A DNA stretch of 64,000 nt from Rubrivivax sp. (GTDB lineage: Bacteria; Pseudomonadota; Gammaproteobacteria; Burkholderiales; Burkholderiaceae_C), in assembly GCA_024641945.1 (NCBI GenBank), contig JAHECD010000003.1, positions 1-64,000 of the forward strand, written 5' to 3'. This document shows positions 45,401-55,000 of the stretch, piece after piece. The translations under genes and the position numbers were made by a program. Each line of letters starts with the position of its first letter. Position 1 is the stretch's first letter. The notes under the pieces were generated by a model. It did no database searches and was not told the origin of the DNA. It saw only the letters and a list, made by a program, of their open reading frames with translations.

Positions 45401-45628
45401 GTTCTGCAGCGTGGCGACCGAGTTCTCGATCTTGCGCGCGACCTCGGTCTCCATCTGCGCCGGCGCGGCACCGGGCAGCGATGCCGTGATCGTGACCGTG
45501 GGCAGGTCGATGTCGGGGAAGTTCTGGATCTTCATCGAGCGGAAGCCCATCAGGCCCACGAGCGTGAGCATGACGAACAGCAGCACCGACGGGATCGGGT
45601 TGCGGATGGACCATGCGGAGACGTTCAT
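42485..45628 (-). CDS. RND efflux pump, inner-membrane transporter (HAE1 type)
   Basis: A 1047-residue AcrB/MexB-type transporter with twelve membrane helices in two repeats and large periplasmic loops. It begins MNVSAWSIRNPIPSVLLFVM, the usual start. Family segments include LVVGILVDDAIVEIENIMRHL in the first half with the paired acidic residues of helix 4, and GVDPSFRSPMAIVVIGGLITSTFLSLLVIPV near the end. It uses the proton gradient to export hydrophobic or amphiphilic compounds. Twelve bases separate it from the membrane-fusion gene upstream. Confidence 0.95.
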   Translation of the reverse strand: MNVSAWSIRNPIPSVLLFVMLTLVGLMGFRSMKIQNFPDIDLPTVTITASLPGAAPAQMETEVARKIENSVATLQNIKHIYTTVQDGTATITVEFRLEKPTQEAVDDVRDAISRIRSDLPGDLRDPVIARVNLAGAPILTYTVASTRMDDEALSWFVDNTVAKAMLSVRGVGAVSRVGGVTREVAVELDPARLLSLNATAADISRQLRAVQQEAAGGRVDVGGAEQSVRTIATVQTAAELGRMEIALSDGRRIRLDQVATVADTVAERRSAALLDGKPVVGFEIVRSLGAGEVDTAAGVRAELGRLEAAHPDIQIVEAFNFVDPVQENYEGSMALLYEGAALAVLVVWLFLRDWRATLVAATALPLSVIPSFAVMHYVFGFTINVVTLLSLSLVVGILVDDAIVEIENIMRHLRMGKTPYAAAMEAADEIGLAVIATTFTLIAVFLPTAFMAGVPGKFFVQFGWTAAIAVFFSLVVARMLTPMMAAYILKPPKSGYHTPRWLSTYGGWAAWCLKHRVLTMLAAAVFFGGSLGLVPLLPTGFIPPDDLNQTQVMVTLPPGSTFEQTYAAAEQARVAVQKNPHVKLVYTAIGGGATGSDPFAPGGAAEVRKATLTINMTPRQQRPGLKKQQIEAQLREAVAAIPGARVKVGFGGSSEKYVLVLAGEDGRVLAEHGRLVERELRGIPGIGNVTSSSSLVRPELIVRPDSARAADLGVTSAAIADTLRVATSGDYDQALPKLNLSQRQVPVVVRLRADARGDLDLLSRLPVPGARGPVPLSSVATIGIDSGPAQIDRYDRMRNINFELELNGQPLGEVEQTALALPSLKNLPPGISVTAVGDAEAMNELFQSFGLAMLTGVLCIYIVLVLLFKDFIQPVTILGALVLSVPGAFLALFITHTAISMPSMIGLIMLMGIATKNSILLIDYVVLARREHGLNRWDAILDACSKRARPIVMTTIAMAAGMMPIALGIGVDPSFRSPMAIVVIGGLITSTFLSLLVIPVLFTFVDDAEQLASRPFRRRAAAQKAAPTPPAPVVAPIPPISPKEGRT

Positions 45629-45640
45629 CGTGGCCGGCGC

Positions 45641-46762
45641 CTACTTGCTGGCCTGTGCGCCAGACGCTGCATCGACCACGCGCACCGTGTCGCCGTCGCT
45701 CAGGAACGCGCCGCCCTGCGCCACGACCCGTGCGTTGGGTGCCAGCCCGGAGGTGATCTCGATGCGCGCCCCGTCGCGCCGGCCGACCCCCACCTTGACC
45801 TGCGTGACCTTGCCGTCGGCGCCCACCGTGAAGACGTAGCTGAAGCCGTCGCGCAGCAGCACGGCGCTCTGCGGCAGCGCGAGCGCCGGCGTCGAGCCGA
45901 GTTCGAATTCGCCGCGCGCGAACATGCCCGCGCGCGCCGTGCCAGGCGTCGGCAGGTCGACGTAGACGATGCCATTGCGCGTGGCCGCATCGACGGTCGG
46001 CGCGACCATCCGCACCTTGCCTGACACCGGCTGCCCACCCGGCGGCACCACCTTCACCGCCTGGCCGCGGGCGATGCGCACGAGGTCGACCGACGCCACC
46101 TCGGCACGCCACTCCAGCCGCCCCTGGCGGATCAGGCGGAACAGTTCCTGGCCTGCCGGTACGACAGCGCCCACGGTCGCGGCACGCGCCGAGATGACAC
46201 CGCTGTCCGGCGCCAGCACCTGGGTCTGGCGCAGCCGCACCTGCTGCACGCGCGCCGCCGCGCGCTGCGCCTCGAGGCGCGCCTGGGCCGTGCGCTCGGT
46301 GGTGAAGTACTGATTGATCTGCTGGGCACTCAACGCCCCGGTGGCCTGCAGGTCGCGCGCGCGCTGGGCATTGGCGGCGGCATCTGCGAGCGTGGCCTCG
46401 GCCTCGGCAACGGCGGCGCGCGTCTGCGCCAGATCGGCTTGCGCCACGTCGGACGTGAAGACGGCCAGCACCTGCCCGCGTTTGACCGCGTCGCCGACGT
46501 TGACCCGCACATCGGACAGGCGCGCGCCGTTCACTTCGGCGCCGACGATCGCCTCCTGCCAGGCGGCGATGTTGCCGTTGGCGGCCACACGCAGCGGCCA
46601 CGCGGCCGTCGCCGGCTGCACCACCGTGACACTCAGGGCCGGCTTCGGCGCGCTCTTTGCATCGCCAGCCTTGTCATCGGCCGCATGGACGGCCAGCCCG
46701 GCAGCCAAGAGCAGGCCCGCTGCGCCCAGGGCAGCGGCGATCGAAGGAAAAAATCGTTTCAT
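45641..46762 (-). CDS. RND efflux membrane-fusion (periplasmic adaptor) protein
   Basis: A 373-residue adaptor linking the pump to the outer-membrane channel. It has a signal peptide (about residues 1-27, ending AVHA), a biotinyl-lipoyl half-motif (WQEAIVGAEVNGARLSDVRVNVGDAVKRGQVLA), an alpha-helical hairpin and a beta-barrel region. The start MKRFFPSIAAALG at 46762 is chosen for the signal peptide. It follows the outer-membrane gene by 16 bases. Confidence 0.93.
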   Translation of the reverse strand: MKRFFPSIAAALGAAGLLLAAGLAVHAADDKAGDAKSAPKPALSVTVVQPATAAWPLRVAANGNIAAWQEAIVGAEVNGARLSDVRVNVGDAVKRGQVLAVFTSDVAQADLAQTRAAVAEAEATLADAAANAQRARDLQATGALSAQQINQYFTTERTAQARLEAQRAAARVQQVRLRQTQVLAPDSGVISARAATVGAVVPAGQELFRLIRQGRLEWRAEVASVDLVRIARGQAVKVVPPGGQPVSGKVRMVAPTVDAATRNGIVYVDLPTPGTARAGMFARGEFELGSTPALALPQSAVLLRDGFSYVFTVGADGKVTQVKVGVGRRDGARIEITSGLAPNARVVAQGGAFLSDGDTVRVVDAASGAQASK

Positions 46763-46778
46763 CACGGTATCTGGCCTG

Positions 46779-48266
46779 TCATGGGGCACGCGGCGCCGGT
46801 GTGGCTGCTGCCTGTGTTTCCGACCAACCCCCACCCAGCGCCCGATACAGCGCGATCCACGCCGCCACGCGTTCGCGCTGCAGGTCGATCAGCGCGCTGT
46901 TCGCTGCGACTGCCGTGCGGCGGGCGTCCTCCAACTCGAACACGCTCGCCAGCCCGCCCTTGAAGCGCGCCTCGGTGGCGCGGAACGAACTGTCGAAACC
47001 CTCGGTGGCGACCCGGGCGTCCTCCTGACGTGCGGCGGTGCTCTGCAGCGCGACCATCGCCTCCTCGACCTCGCGCACCGCCGTGCGCAGGCGCGCCTGG
47101 TATTGCACGACCGACTCGTCGTACGCGGCACGCGCGGCATCGAGGTTCGCGCTGCGGGTGCCGCCGTCGAAGATCGGGAACGTCACCTGCAGCGGCCCGA
47201 TCGTCCACGTGCTGCCGTTCACCGAGCCGGCACCGGTGGAGATGCCCATCGCACCGACGCTGCCGGCCAGGCTCACCCGCGGCCAGCGTCGTGCGTCGGC
47301 GATGCGCTGGTCCGCGGCCGCGGCCTCGACGGCCAGCGCCGCTTCGGCCAGATCGGGACGCTGTGCGAGCAACGCAGCCGGCACGGTGTCGAAGGCGATC
47401 GGCGCCGGCTGCGGCAGGCGCGCGCGGCCGGGTTCGAGCTGCAAACGCAGCGCGGCCTCGTCGGCCGCCGTCAGCGCGACGAGCGCCTTGACCAGCGCAT
47501 CGCATTGCGCGCGCTGCGCAGTGACCTGCGCACGGCCCTGGGCGGCGCTGGCGCGCGACAGCGCCGCCGTCGCCGGGGCCAGCAATCCGGCAGCCGCACC
47601 CTTGTCATTGACACGCGCCGTTTCGGCGCGCGACGCGGCGTCGACCTGCGACTGGCCGAGTTGTGCCTCGCAAGCACGCAACGCCAGGTAGCTCGAAGCC
47701 GCCTCGGCCGCGACCGAGACCCTTGCGGCATGCCATGCGGCCTGGGCCCCCTCGAGCCGGGCCTGACCCGCGTCCCGAGCGGCGCGGCCGGCGCCGAAGA
47801 GATCGATCTCCCAACTGGCCTGCAGGCCCGCGGTGGTCGTGGTGGCCAGCGCAGCGCGAGGTTCGGCGCGCCCGCGCCCGGCACTTGCACCCGCATCGAC
47901 CAGCGGCAGCAGAGCCGCACCCGCCGCCACCCGCGCCGCACGTGCCTGCGCGATGCGCGTCGTGGCCGATGCAAGTGAAGGGCTGGCACGCTGCGCGGCG
48001 TCGACGATCGACAGCAGCACCGGGTCGTCGAACTGCGACCACCAGCGCAACAGATCGGTGGGCTGGCCGGCATGGGGCAATGGCGCGCTCCACGCCGATG
48101 CTGGCACGCCGGGCCCGGCCGCCGCTGCAGCGGCCGCGTGCGCAGGCGCCGCAGGTGCCGCGGGTGTCGGTGACTGGCCGAAGAGCGGCACGGCGCAGCC
48201 GGCGAGCGACAGCAGCATCGACACCGCCAGCGCCGTACCGACCATCAGTGTTCGGTGGGAAGTCAT
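46779..48266 (-). CDS. NodT-family outer-membrane efflux lipoprotein
   Basis: A 495-residue TolC-like channel protein. The lipobox is LSLAGC, with the acylated cysteine at C24, and two outer-membrane efflux repeats follow (AARVAAGAALLPLVDAGASAG and the FPIFDGGTRSANLDAARAAYDESVVQYQ region). It provides the outer-membrane exit for the pump. The start MTSHRTLMVGTAL at 48266 overlaps the stop of the TetR gene (ATGA), so regulator and pump are coupled. Confidence 0.93.
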   Translation of the reverse strand: MTSHRTLMVGTALAVSMLLSLAGCAVPLFGQSPTPAAPAAPAHAAAAAAAGPGVPASAWSAPLPHAGQPTDLLRWWSQFDDPVLLSIVDAAQRASPSLASATTRIAQARAARVAAGAALLPLVDAGASAGRGRAEPRAALATTTTAGLQASWEIDLFGAGRAARDAGQARLEGAQAAWHAARVSVAAEAASSYLALRACEAQLGQSQVDAASRAETARVNDKGAAAGLLAPATAALSRASAAQGRAQVTAQRAQCDALVKALVALTAADEAALRLQLEPGRARLPQPAPIAFDTVPAALLAQRPDLAEAALAVEAAAADQRIADARRWPRVSLAGSVGAMGISTGAGSVNGSTWTIGPLQVTFPIFDGGTRSANLDAARAAYDESVVQYQARLRTAVREVEEAMVALQSTAARQEDARVATEGFDSSFRATEARFKGGLASVFELEDARRTAVAANSALIDLQRERVAAWIALYRALGGGWSETQAAATPAPRAP

Positions 48267-48970
48267 CTTTGATTCTTTCTGGTTCGGCGCACGGACAGGC
48301 TCTCCAGGCGACGACGTTTTTCGGCCTCGAACATCGACAAGCCGAACATCACGAGCCGATCGGCCCATCGATCGAGCGCACCGGGTTGATCATGCAACTG
48401 CGGTGCCAGCTGGTCCGTGACGTCGCGGCCCAGGTGCAGGTGGACCCCCAGCCCGGTCAGGCAGACGGCGAGCCGCAGCACGTCGTCATCGGCGCGGGTC
48501 AGCCCGAGATGGCGGCACAACAGCGCCACCAGCGCGTCGTGCAGCGGGCGGAGGCTCTGCGCCACACCCAGCGGCCACAGCCCCGTGGGTTCGAGCATTT
48601 CGCGGAAATGCAGCTTCATGCACAGGCGCGCCTCGTCGCCCACGCGCAGCGGCTCCAGGAAACTTTCGTAGAACAGGCGCAAGGCCTCGGCCAGTGGCAT
48701 GTCCGCATCCGCCAGGCGCGCCACGTCGGCACCCGCCGCATCCAGCGGCTCCAGGAAGACGGCGCGGTACAGCCCGGCCTTGTCGCCGAAGTAGTAGCTG
48801 ATGGCAGCGACGTTGACGTCGGCGACCTCTGCCAGCTCGCGTGTCGACGTGCGCGCAAATCCCTGCCGCGCGAAGAGGTGCAAACCGGCACTCAGCAGCC
48901 TCGCACGCGACGCCTCTCCATCGGTGCGGGGTGGTCGCGTGGCGGTCGAACTCGACGACATGGATGGCAT
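48263..48970 (-). CDS. TetR-family regulator with CerR/CecR-type C-terminal domain
   Basis: A 235-residue repressor. The N-terminal helix-turn-helix is typical of TetR (RARLLSAGLHLFARQGFARTSTRELAEVADVNVAAISYYFGDKAGLY), and the C-terminal part, with MKLHFREMLEPTG, resembles the DUF1956/CerR domain. It probably represses the efflux operon and itself, with an inverted repeat twelve bases before the start as operator. The start MPSMSSSSTATRPP at 48970 or the ATG three codons later is likely; longer open frame upstream crosses the operator. It is the first gene of the operon. Confidence 0.9.
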   Translation of the reverse strand: MPSMSSSSTATRPPRTDGEASRARLLSAGLHLFARQGFARTSTRELAEVADVNVAAISYYFGDKAGLYRAVFLEPLDAAGADVARLADADMPLAEALRLFYESFLEPLRVGDEARLCMKLHFREMLEPTGLWPLGVAQSLRPLHDALVALLCRHLGLTRADDDVLRLAVCLTGLGVHLHLGRDVTDQLAPQLHDQPGALDRWADRLVMFGLSMFEAEKRRRLESLSVRRTRKNQR

Positions 48971-48981
48971 GCTAGTCGATA

Positions 48982-48997
48982 AATCAAACGATTGATT
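48982..48997. promoter_or_regulatory. candidate TetR operator
   Basis: AATCAA-ACGA-TTGATT is a perfect 6-bp inverted repeat with a 4-base centre, in an A+T-rich island just before the TetR gene. Flanking bases extend partial symmetry (GATAAATCAA and TTGATTGAC). The position, 12 bases upstream of the start codon, fits autorepression. Confidence 0.6.
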
Positions 48998-49096
48998 GAC
49001 TTGCGATGAAGCCTGCCATGGCGTGGGGTCATCCGTCTTGCCGACTGGCACCAACGCGCCCGATGCTGGCGAGCACCGGGCGGGCTGTGCTTGCCG

Positions 49097-52000
49097 TCAG
49101 AGCGGGGCCGGCGCGCTCATGCGGCGGGCATGGCGCGCGACGAGCGACAGGAGCTCCTCTTCGCCGTAGGGCTTGCCCAGGTAGTGGTTCACGCCCAGTT
49201 CATTGGCGTAGTCGCGGTGCTTCTGCGCAATGCGCGAGGTGATCATGATGACCGGCAGGTCGGCCAGGCGCGCGTCGGCGCGCAGGTTGCGCACGAGATC
49301 GAAGCCGTCCATGCGCGGCATCTCGATATCGCTCAGCACCACCGCGGGCTTTTCTTCCGCCAGGCGCTCGAGCGCGTCCATCCCGTCCTTCGCCGTCGTC
49401 ACGCGGTAGCCCTCGCGGACGAGCAGGCGCTGCGTCACTCGGCGCACCGTGAGCGAATCATCGACCACGAGGATCAGCGGCGCGGCCGGGGCCTCGGGTT
49501 CCACCGCCACCGGCACCACGGTATCGGCGGCGGGCGCGCGCAGCCGGGCGCGGGCGGCATCGCCGTAGAGCGCTGCGAGCGCGACCGGGTTGTAGATCGG
49601 CGACACCGCGCCGGACGGCAGCAGCGTCATGCCGGCCAGCCCGGGCAAGCGCGCGAGTTGGGGGCCGAGGTTCTTGACCACGACTTCCTGGTTGCCCACG
49701 ATCTCGTCGACATGCAGGGCCACACGCTGTGCCGCGCTGCGGATGACGACCACCGGAACCGTGCGGCCCGCCACCGCGCCACGGGGCTCGCGGTCGAGCA
49801 ACGCACCGAGCCAATGGAAGGGCACGGCCACGTCGCCCAGCATCCAGGTGCCGGCCGCATAGGCCTGCTCGACCTCGTCGACACGCACGCGGCGCACCAC
49901 CTCGACCAACGTCGACGGCACGGCCACGGTCACGTCGCCGCAACGCAGCAACACGACCTGCGTCACCGCCGTCGTCAGCGGAAGCACGAGCCGAAAACGT
50001 GTGCCGTGGCCGGGCGTGCTGTCGGTTTCGATGCGCCCACCCATGGCCACGACCTCGGAACGGACGATGTCCATGCCGACACCGCGGCCCGCCAGTTCGG
50101 TGACCGAGTGCGCGGTGCTGAACCCGGGCGTGAAGATGAAATCGGCCAGCTCGGCATCGCTGGGCGCGGCGTCAGCGGCCAGCAGGCCGGCTGCAACGGC
50201 GCGTTCGCGGATTCGCTCCAGGTTCAGGCCCGCGCCGTCGTCACGGAATTCGACCGCGACCTCGTTGCCCTCCTGGTGCAGCGCAATCGTGATCGCGCCG
50301 GTGGACTCCTTGCCTGCCGCCACGCGCGCGGCCGGCGCCTCGATGCCGTGGGTCACGCAGTTGCGCAACAGGTGCTCGAAGGGCGCGGTCATGCGGTCGA
50401 GCACACCGCGGTCGATTTCGATCGAGCCGCCGACGATGTCGAGCTTGACCTGGCGCTGCGTCTCCTTGGCGGCCTGCCGCACGACGCGGTAAAGACGTTC
50501 GGACAACGCCTCGAACTCGATCATGCGGGTACGGAGCAGGTCGTCCTGCAGCGACCGCGTCAGCCGTGCCTGGTCGGCCAGCTGGTCTTCGGTGGACTGC
50601 AGCGTGCGCTGCAGGCTGCGCTGCACCGTGGCCACGTCGTTCACCGACTCGGCCAGCATGCGCGTGAGTTCCTGGAAGCGCGTGAAGCGGTCCATCTCGA
50701 GCGGGTCGAACTCGGCCGAAGCGGCCTTCGCCGCTTCCATGCGAGAGCTGATCTGTGACTCGGCCTGCACCTCGATGTCGCGCAGCTGGCTGCGCATGCG
50801 GTCGAGGTTGTCGGTCAGGTCGGACAGGCTCGACTTGAGCTGCCCGACGTCGGACTCCATCCGGGCGCGCGCAATGCTCACCTCGCCCGCCTGGTTGACC
50901 ATGCGGTCGAGCAGCGCGGCGCGCACCCGTACGGCTGCGGTCGACACGGCCGGCGCACGCTCCTGGGCCTCGACGGGCAGTGACGCGTCGAAGGCCGTGA
51001 ATCGGCTCCAGTCGACCGGCGGCGCGGCCAGCGGCAACGACGTAGCGACGTCCGCCAGGTCGTCCGCGGCCAACGCGGGTTCTTCTGCGCAGGGCCCATC
51101 GGGCACGTCGTCGAGATCCACGCCGGCGGGTTCTTGCGCGATCTCGACCACGGGCGGGCTGCTGGGCTCGACCGGCTCCGACACCAACGCCTGTACCGGC
51201 ATCGGTTCCGGCGCAACAACGGGCGCGGCCTCCGGCGCCGGGGCCGGCTGCTGCGCGGCGGCCGCCAACGCTGCACGCAACGCGGTGAAGTCGTTCTCGA
51301 TGGCATCGACTTGCGCGACCAGCGGATCGACGTCAGCAGGCTTGATGTCCGCGTCCGCGAGCAGATGCTCGATCGACGTCTCCAGGCGGTGGGCGCGCTC
51401 GCCAAGCCGCATGGCACCGGCCAGGCGCGCACCCCCCTTGAAGGTATGCAGCGTGCGCATGCACGCCGCGGCGGCGCCGGGATCGGCCGCCCGGTGGGCC
51501 CACTCTCGCATGCGCGAGTGCAATTGCGGCAACAGTTCCTCGGCCTCTTCCGCGAAGATCGGAAACAGGTCCGGGTCGATCGAGTCGTCGGCCCCCGCGA
51601 AGGCGGCATCCAGATCGTGGGCCGCGCCACGGTCGCTGGCCGCCAGGAGAGATGGGGCGGGCACATCGCCACCCAGGGAGCCCCCGGAGGATTCGGCGAA
51701 TGAAACGCTGGTGTCGTCCTCCTTGAAATCCGGCAGGTCTGGCAGTGCATCCCTATCGGACACATCGCTGCCCGCGGGCATCGGTTCGGGCTGGTGGTCG
51801 TCGAGGCGTTCCACCAGCCCAGGCGTGACGGACTTCAGGAAACCGGCAGCGAACTGGTGCAGCAGGCGGCGGATCTCGTCGGCCGCCTCGTTGTAGAGGT
51901 CGGGTTCGCCGGGTGACAGGCCGTTGGTCTCGTTCGAGCGCATCAGCGCATGCTCGAGCGCTCGCGCAAGCGTCGACAAATCTGCAAAGCCGACGGTGGC

Positions 52001-55000
52001 CGAACTGCCCGCCAACGAGTGCGCCAGCACGACGGCATCTTCGCCCGGAGGGCCGGACAGCGCGGTGGACCATTCGGCAAGCTCGATGCTCAACCGGCGG
52101 GACAACTCGTCTGCCTCGTTCAGGAAGATATTGAACATCGCCAGTTCGATGCGCAACGGGCCGATGACCTTGACCTGCTCCTCCTCGAAAGGCATCGGCA
52201 GCGAATCGAATGCACTCGGCGCGGCATCGGCCCCGTCGCTCGCGGCGGTCGCTTCGTCGAAGGCCGACATGTCGAGTTCGATCGTCTCGATCGTCGGCGC
52301 GGGCGCTTCGTCGCGCAGTCCCTCGGCCGGCATCGGCAGCCAAGGCACCGTGGCCATCATGCCGATATCGGCCGGCTCCGGTTCGTGCACCGGCGGCGGC
52401 GGCGGCGCGACCGGGGTCGGCGCAACCGAGTCGAGATCGCCGAAGTCGAGCGCAAATTCCGGCGCGGGGGGCGCCTCGACATGCCGCCGGACGTCGCCAT
52501 CGGGGCGCGTCGCGGTGACGTCCAGATCGGGCAGCTCGAACGTGCCGAGGTCCAGTTCCTCCGCGGCCGGCAAGTCCGGCACGGCGTCGGCGAGCTCGCG
52601 CAATTCCGGCACCTCGGACACCGGCTCCAGGTCGGTCGATACGACCTCGGGCAAACGGGCCTCGACGGCATCGTCCGCTGCTGCGGCGGGAGCGGGTACC
52701 GGTGGCGCATCGACCGATGCGGGTGCCGGCTCCGCCGGAATCGACGGTTGTGCACCCGGCTTTTCGATCGCCTCGACACGCCCGGCGGTGCGCAACGCAT
52801 CGGCGGCATTCACGACCGGCGCCGGTCGGTGCCCGTCGTCGCGGCCGTCGGCGATGGCATCGACCCATTCGCCCATGTAATCGAGCGCTTGCCGGGTCAC
52901 CCCGAGCAGCGGGACGTCCATCGCGGCATTCTGCGCAAGGCGTGCGTTGTACAACTGCTCGCAGGCCCAACCGGCTTCGCCGAATTCGCCCAAACCCACC
53001 ATGCGGGCGCTGCCCTTCAGCGTGTGGAAGGCGCGGCGCACGGCCGTCATTTCGCCCAGGTCGGCGCCGCTGTCGCGGTCGGCCGCGATCAGGCGCTCGA
53101 GTGCCTGGCGCGCCTCCTGCATGACTTCGCGCGCCTCTTCGATGAAGACCTCGCGCATCTCGCTGTCGTCGCCCGGCGCGGGCAAGGGAGCCGCCGCGGG
53201 CAGCGGCGGCGGCGCGAACGGCGCAGCCAGCGCCTGCATCGTCTGGGCGAGGTCGGCGCGCAAGGCGCGGCGCTCGCCTTCGTCGGCGGTCTGCTTCAGG
53301 GCGGCCTGCGCCGAGCTCATCGCATCGGCCAGCGAGCGCTCCTCGGCAAGCATGGCCTGTTGCGCCAGGCGGCCGAACTGGCTCGCCAGCACATCGTCGG
53401 ACACCTCGTTGCCAGCCGCCGCACGCGCCAGCTGTTCGGCGCGGTCGGCCAGGTCCGGGCCCGGTGCGGAGTTGGAATCGGCGAAGGCCGGCGTGCGCTC
53501 GGCCTGGCCCATCACGGCGCGCAGGTTGCCCGTGGCGGGATCGAAGGTGAACAGCGACTTGGCGAGCTGGGGCTGCACGCTCAGCATGTCGATCAGGAAG
53601 CTCAGCGCGCCCAGGTTCTCGGCCAGCCGGTCGAACGTGCCGGCACCGATGGCCTGGTGTGCATCGACCTCGGTCTGCGCCAGCGCGTCGACGTCGTCGC
53701 GCATGCGAAGCACGGCCGCCGACGCCTGGTCGAGGCCCAGCACCGACAGCACGCCGCGCATCGACGACAACTGCGCCGGCACCGGATACAGCACATCGCG
53801 TTTGGCGGGGTCGCGGAAATACTGGTCGATCTCCTTCTCGACTTCGGACAGCGAAGCGCGCAGTTCCTGCACGACGCTGCCCATGGTCTGGTGGTCGGAG
53901 ACGCGGCGATACAGCTCCTCCATCCAGGTGTCGAGCGGCAGCGGCTCCGCGCCGCGGCGCACGTCCTGCACCCGTTGCGCGAGGCGTTTCACGCGCTGCT
54001 CGAGCTCGGGGTGATCGAGTTCGACGTCCTCGAGAGAGGCCTCGAGGTAGAGCACGCTGGTCGCGACTTCCATCGCCAGCGGCGCTGCGGGCGATTGGCC
54101 CGACTGCACGGTCTGTGCGGCAACGCCGGACAACGCCTGTGCCAGTTCATCGCCGGCGGGGTAGAGCCTGCGCAGCGAGTCACCGACGAGCGAGAACGTC
54201 TCGTTCAGGGTCGAGACGCGGTGCATGTCGGCGCCGGCCACGGCCGACCATGCTTCGCGCGCCGCCGACACGCGCTTGCGTGCCTGCACGATCCACGCAG
54301 GGTCGTAGCGGCCGAGCGGGGAGGCATCGTAGTCCGGCAATGCCTCTGCACTGTCGAGGGCCCAGGCTTGCCGCACGGCGTCCAGGCGCGGCGCGGGGTG
54401 TTCGGCGCTCGGCGCCGCGGCACGCGCGCAGAAGAAGAGCAGGTCCTGCGCCAGGCGCTCGGAGACATCGGCCGCATTGGCGCTGGCGCGCGCCTGGGCC
54501 AGCAGGCGTGGCGCGGCGCGCTTGACGAAGACATCACCACGCAGCAACCCCGCCGCCTGTGCCTGGAAGAGCGCCGCGGCCAGACGCCACAGCGTGGCCG
54601 GACGGCCCTGGCTGCCCGCGCCGAGGCTGGCGCAAAGGTCGCTCATGCGCCGCAGCGTCGTGCGGTCCGGACTGCGCATCAGGCGCAGCATCAGCGGCTC
54701 CATCGAATTGCGCACGGAGGCGTCGACCGGGCGCGGCTCGACACCGGCCTCGGCCGGCAATTCGCGCCAGCGCCATTCGCGGCCCCACAGGTCGGCAGGA
54801 TGCACGCGGTCGGCGCCCGCGAGTTCTTGCACGGCGCGGTACTGCGGGAAAAGCGCGACCCCGGCCACCGCCTTGCCCGCAACGAGGCGCGCCATGTAGT
54901 CCAGCAAGGCGAACGAGGCATGCTCGATAACATCGACGGCCTGCGTCGTGGCCCGTGCCGGGCGCTCGATCATGCGTTGTACGGCCGCCTCGCTCGCACG

